Assembly: GCF_009908265.2 (NCBI RefSeq)
Contig: NZ_JAAATX020000008.1
Coordinates: 163,652 to 227,651, forward strand
Reading direction: 5' to 3'
DNA from: Paragemmobacter amnigenus
GTDB lineage: Bacteria > Pseudomonadota > Alphaproteobacteria > Rhodobacterales > Rhodobacteraceae
Length of the DNA stretch: 64,000 nt
Under the pieces are notes generated by a model. The model saw nothing but the letters and a program-made list of their open reading frames with translations, did no database searches and was not told the origin of the DNA. Shown here piece after piece: positions 62,571-64,000 of the stretch (positions are counted from its first letter, which is position 1; the number at the start of each line of letters is the position of its first letter). The translations under genes and the position numbers were made by a program.

Positions 62571-63047
62571 ACCTTCTCCAAGGTGCTGTTTCCGGGGCTG
62601 CGCCTCGGCTATGCCGTCATCCCGGATCCACTGCTCGAAACCATCATGGCGTTGCGCAGCCGCACGGACCGCAGCCCGCCGACGCTTGCCGAAGCGGCGC
62701 TAACCGATCTCCTGCGCGAAGGCCATTTCGCCGCCCATCTGCGCCGCGCCCGAAGGCATGCGCAGGCGGCGCGCGATGCGCTGGTCGCGGGGCTCTCGGC
62801 GGCAAAAAACCTCTCTGTCGCCGTGCCCGACCAGGGCCTGCACCTGGTCGCCGGCCTGCCTGATTCGCTTGCCGATACGGCGGCGGCGGAGATTGCGCGG
62901 GGGGCTGGGCTCGGTGTGAGGGCACTGTCGTCCATGGCCGTCACCAACGCGCCACGGCAGGGTCTGGTCATCGGCTTTTCCGGCTTTGCGCCGGAGGTGC
63001 TGCAGGCCGCGGCGACACGCTTCGCCGCGGCAATCTCAAACAACTAG
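62568..63047 (+). pseudogene. 3' fragment of a MocR/PdxR-type regulator (aminotransferase domain)
   Basis: Starting at the junction the sequence reads GTFSKVLFPGLRLGYAVIP, the lysine-containing PLP segment of the aminotransferase-like domain of MocR regulators (Lys in SK), and continues to a normal C-terminus (RQGLVIGFSGFAPEVLQAAATRFAAAI). The N-terminal winged helix and about two thirds of the protein are absent, and there is no start codon. The last codons overlap the stop of the convergent amidotransferase gene. It is truncated by the same joint that cuts the GGDEF gene. Confidence 0.8.
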
Positions 63048-63769
63048 GCGACGCGGCGGGACTCGGCGGCGGCAATGGTGGCGACCCAGGCGCGGGCGAT
63101 GGCAAGGCCGGTGGCGTCGGCGCTGGGGCCGTTTTCGGCGGCGAGCGTCTCGCGCTGTTCGAGCCAGCCCGGCGCAAGCGTCGGAATGAGCGCGCCGAAC
63201 GTGCTCACCCATTCATCGACGACCGTGCGGCTCGCTTCGAAATGAAACTGCGTGCCGTAGACGGCGCGGCCGATGCGAAAGGCCTGGTTTTCGGCTGCAC
63301 CGTTGGTGGCGAGCCGCACGGCGCCTTCCGGCAGCGCAAAGGTGTCGCTGTGCCACTGGAAGATCGGGAAGGCAGCGCTGGCGGCCGAAAGAACCGGATC
63401 GCCGGCACCGTCCTTCGTCAGCGCGACCGTGCACCAGCCGAATTCCGGCGCCGTGCCGATCAGGTTTTCCGCGCCATAGGCGCGCGCCAGGAGCTGGCTG
63501 CCGAGACAGACGCCGAGCACGGATTTCTCCGCATCGCCGAAGCGGCGCATGAGGCTCGCCAGCGCCGGCAGATAGGCGTGGCGTTCGTCGTCGCGGGCGT
63601 TCTGCGGGCCGCCCATCACGACGATGGCGTCATGGTTCGTCTCGTCGGCGGGGATGGCGTCGCCGGCATGCGGCCGGCAGATCTCGATCTCGGCGCCCGC
63701 CTCTTCCAGCGCGACACCGATCTGACCGAGAAGGGTCACCTTGTCGTTTTCCACCACCAGCACCCGCAT
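63044..63769 (-). CDS. Class I glutamine amidotransferase-like protein
   Basis: 241 residues: RVLVVENDKVTLLGQIGVALEEAG, VVMGGPQNARDDERHAYL, the nucleophile elbow VLGVCLGSQLLARAYG (Cys), the YGTQFHFEAS motif with catalytic His, and an expected distal Glu. It resembles the GuaA-like stand-alone amidotransferases (YfeJ/gamma-glutamyl hydrolase-like) common in rhizobia. ATG 63769 is preceded by AGGAG. It is convergent with the MocR fragment, and both lie on the right-hand side of the suspected joint. Confidence 0.85.
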   Translation of the reverse strand: MRVLVVENDKVTLLGQIGVALEEAGAEIEICRPHAGDAIPADETNHDAIVVMGGPQNARDDERHAYLPALASLMRRFGDAEKSVLGVCLGSQLLARAYGAENLIGTAPEFGWCTVALTKDGAGDPVLSAASAAFPIFQWHSDTFALPEGAVRLATNGAAENQAFRIGRAVYGTQFHFEASRTVVDEWVSTFGALIPTLAPGWLEQRETLAAENGPSADATGLAIARAWVATIAAAESRRVA

Positions 63770-64000
63770 GTGAAACTCCTGCTTTTCGATAGGACGCGAC
63801 ACAATCATGCCGCTTCGCTTCGTTCAAGGGTTTAGCCGACATTCCCCAAGTGGCCTGCCGCTTGACTTCAAGCTCGCCTGATTTTGCTCGCTGGGCAAGC
63901 GTTTTTCGCCCCGAGCGGTGTCTGTCGTCGCGCAAACGGCCGAAGTCGGGTGGATCAAGCCTCGAACCCGCAGCATTCTGGCCCGGCAGAGCCGCTTTTC
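63770..64000. other. Right-end region without a supported gene
   Basis: 231 bp upstream of the amidotransferase gene. It contains less GC-biased sequence (CTTCGCTTCGTTCAAGGG, GATTTTGCTCGCTGGGCAAG) than the main part of the window. Short frames exist on both strands but show no recognisable protein. A leftward promoter for the amidotransferase is expected here. Confidence 0.4.

Noticed and set aside
62583..63047. Complete small PLP-dependent enzyme
   Set aside because: The sequence begins in the middle of the MocR aminotransferase domain, and the reading frame is open back to the joint with recognisable residues (GTFSK) before any start codon, so it is a fragment.
1..64000. Prophage, insertion sequences, integrases, tRNA or rRNA genes
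   Set aside because: I looked for transposase or integrase motifs and for clover-leaf or rRNA-like sequence and found none that I could support by reading alone.

Overview
The window looks like a high-GC alphaproteobacterial chromosome of the Rhodobacter/Paracoccus type. The left edge carries the start of coxB divergent from tldD, an arrangement I associate with that group. Genes are densely packed, with ATGA/GTGA overlaps and frequent GTG or TTG starts. The last 1.4 kb is different. At about position 62568 a GGDEF gene is cut and joined directly to the 3' half of a MocR-type regulator, followed by a glutamine amidotransferase of rhizobial flavour. This is either an assembly chimera or a real recombination joint.

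Layout. 1-8.7 kb: housekeeping genes (coxB start, tldD, tex, two small membrane proteins, 5-formyl-THF cyclo-ligase, an endonuclease/exonuclease/phosphatase-fold protein, a phospholipase D-like protein) and the remnant of a glycerate kinase. 8.8-17.6 kb: a GntR-controlled unit in which 5-oxoprolinase (pxpABC) diverges from a five-gene branched-chain-type ABC transporter and a hydantoin/Asp-Glu-type racemase; a perfect 8-bp inverted repeat lies between the two arms. 17.7-19.4 kb: a full-length ArsA ATPase with no other ars gene in view.

19.5-42.4 kb: two large leftward catabolic operons around an RpiR regulator. The first encodes an acetoin-dehydrogenase-type 2-oxo-dehydrogenase complex (E1 alpha, E1 beta, E2 fused to an alpha/beta hydrolase, E3) mixed with transaldolase, transketolase, a phosphoglycolate-phosphatase-like HAD enzyme, a ketose 3-epimerase and a small sugar or nucleoside kinase. 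The second encodes a CUT1 sugar ABC importer with a transglutaminase-like protein, an FGGY kinase, a VOC enzyme, a class II aldolase, an HAD phosphatase, an LsrG-like ABM protein, a metallo-beta-lactamase-fold protein with a degenerate metal motif and, beyond an intrinsic terminator, an LVIVD beta-propeller. Together they suggest import, phosphorylation and carbon-carbon cleavage of an unidentified sugar. A 1-deoxyketose or AI-2-like compound giving acetyl-CoA plus a triose phosphate is my working hypothesis.

42.9-62.6 kb: an extracellular oxidation island. A 2188-residue animal-type haem peroxidase with RTX calcium repeats (the MopA type linked to Mn(II) oxidation) has its own type I secretion genes, an unrecognised Gly/Ala/Ser-rich protein and a 60-residue ORF. 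It diverges across a 958-bp intergenic region from a Tat-type multicopper oxidase and a SCO1-cytochrome c fusion, a pair resembling iodide-oxidase (IoxA/IoxC) systems. Response regulators flank both sides. A palindromic motif (core GGACCTTGGTC) recurs upstream of the peroxidase, the multicopper oxidase and the secretion operon, which suggests one regulon. I consider this island the most interesting part of the window.
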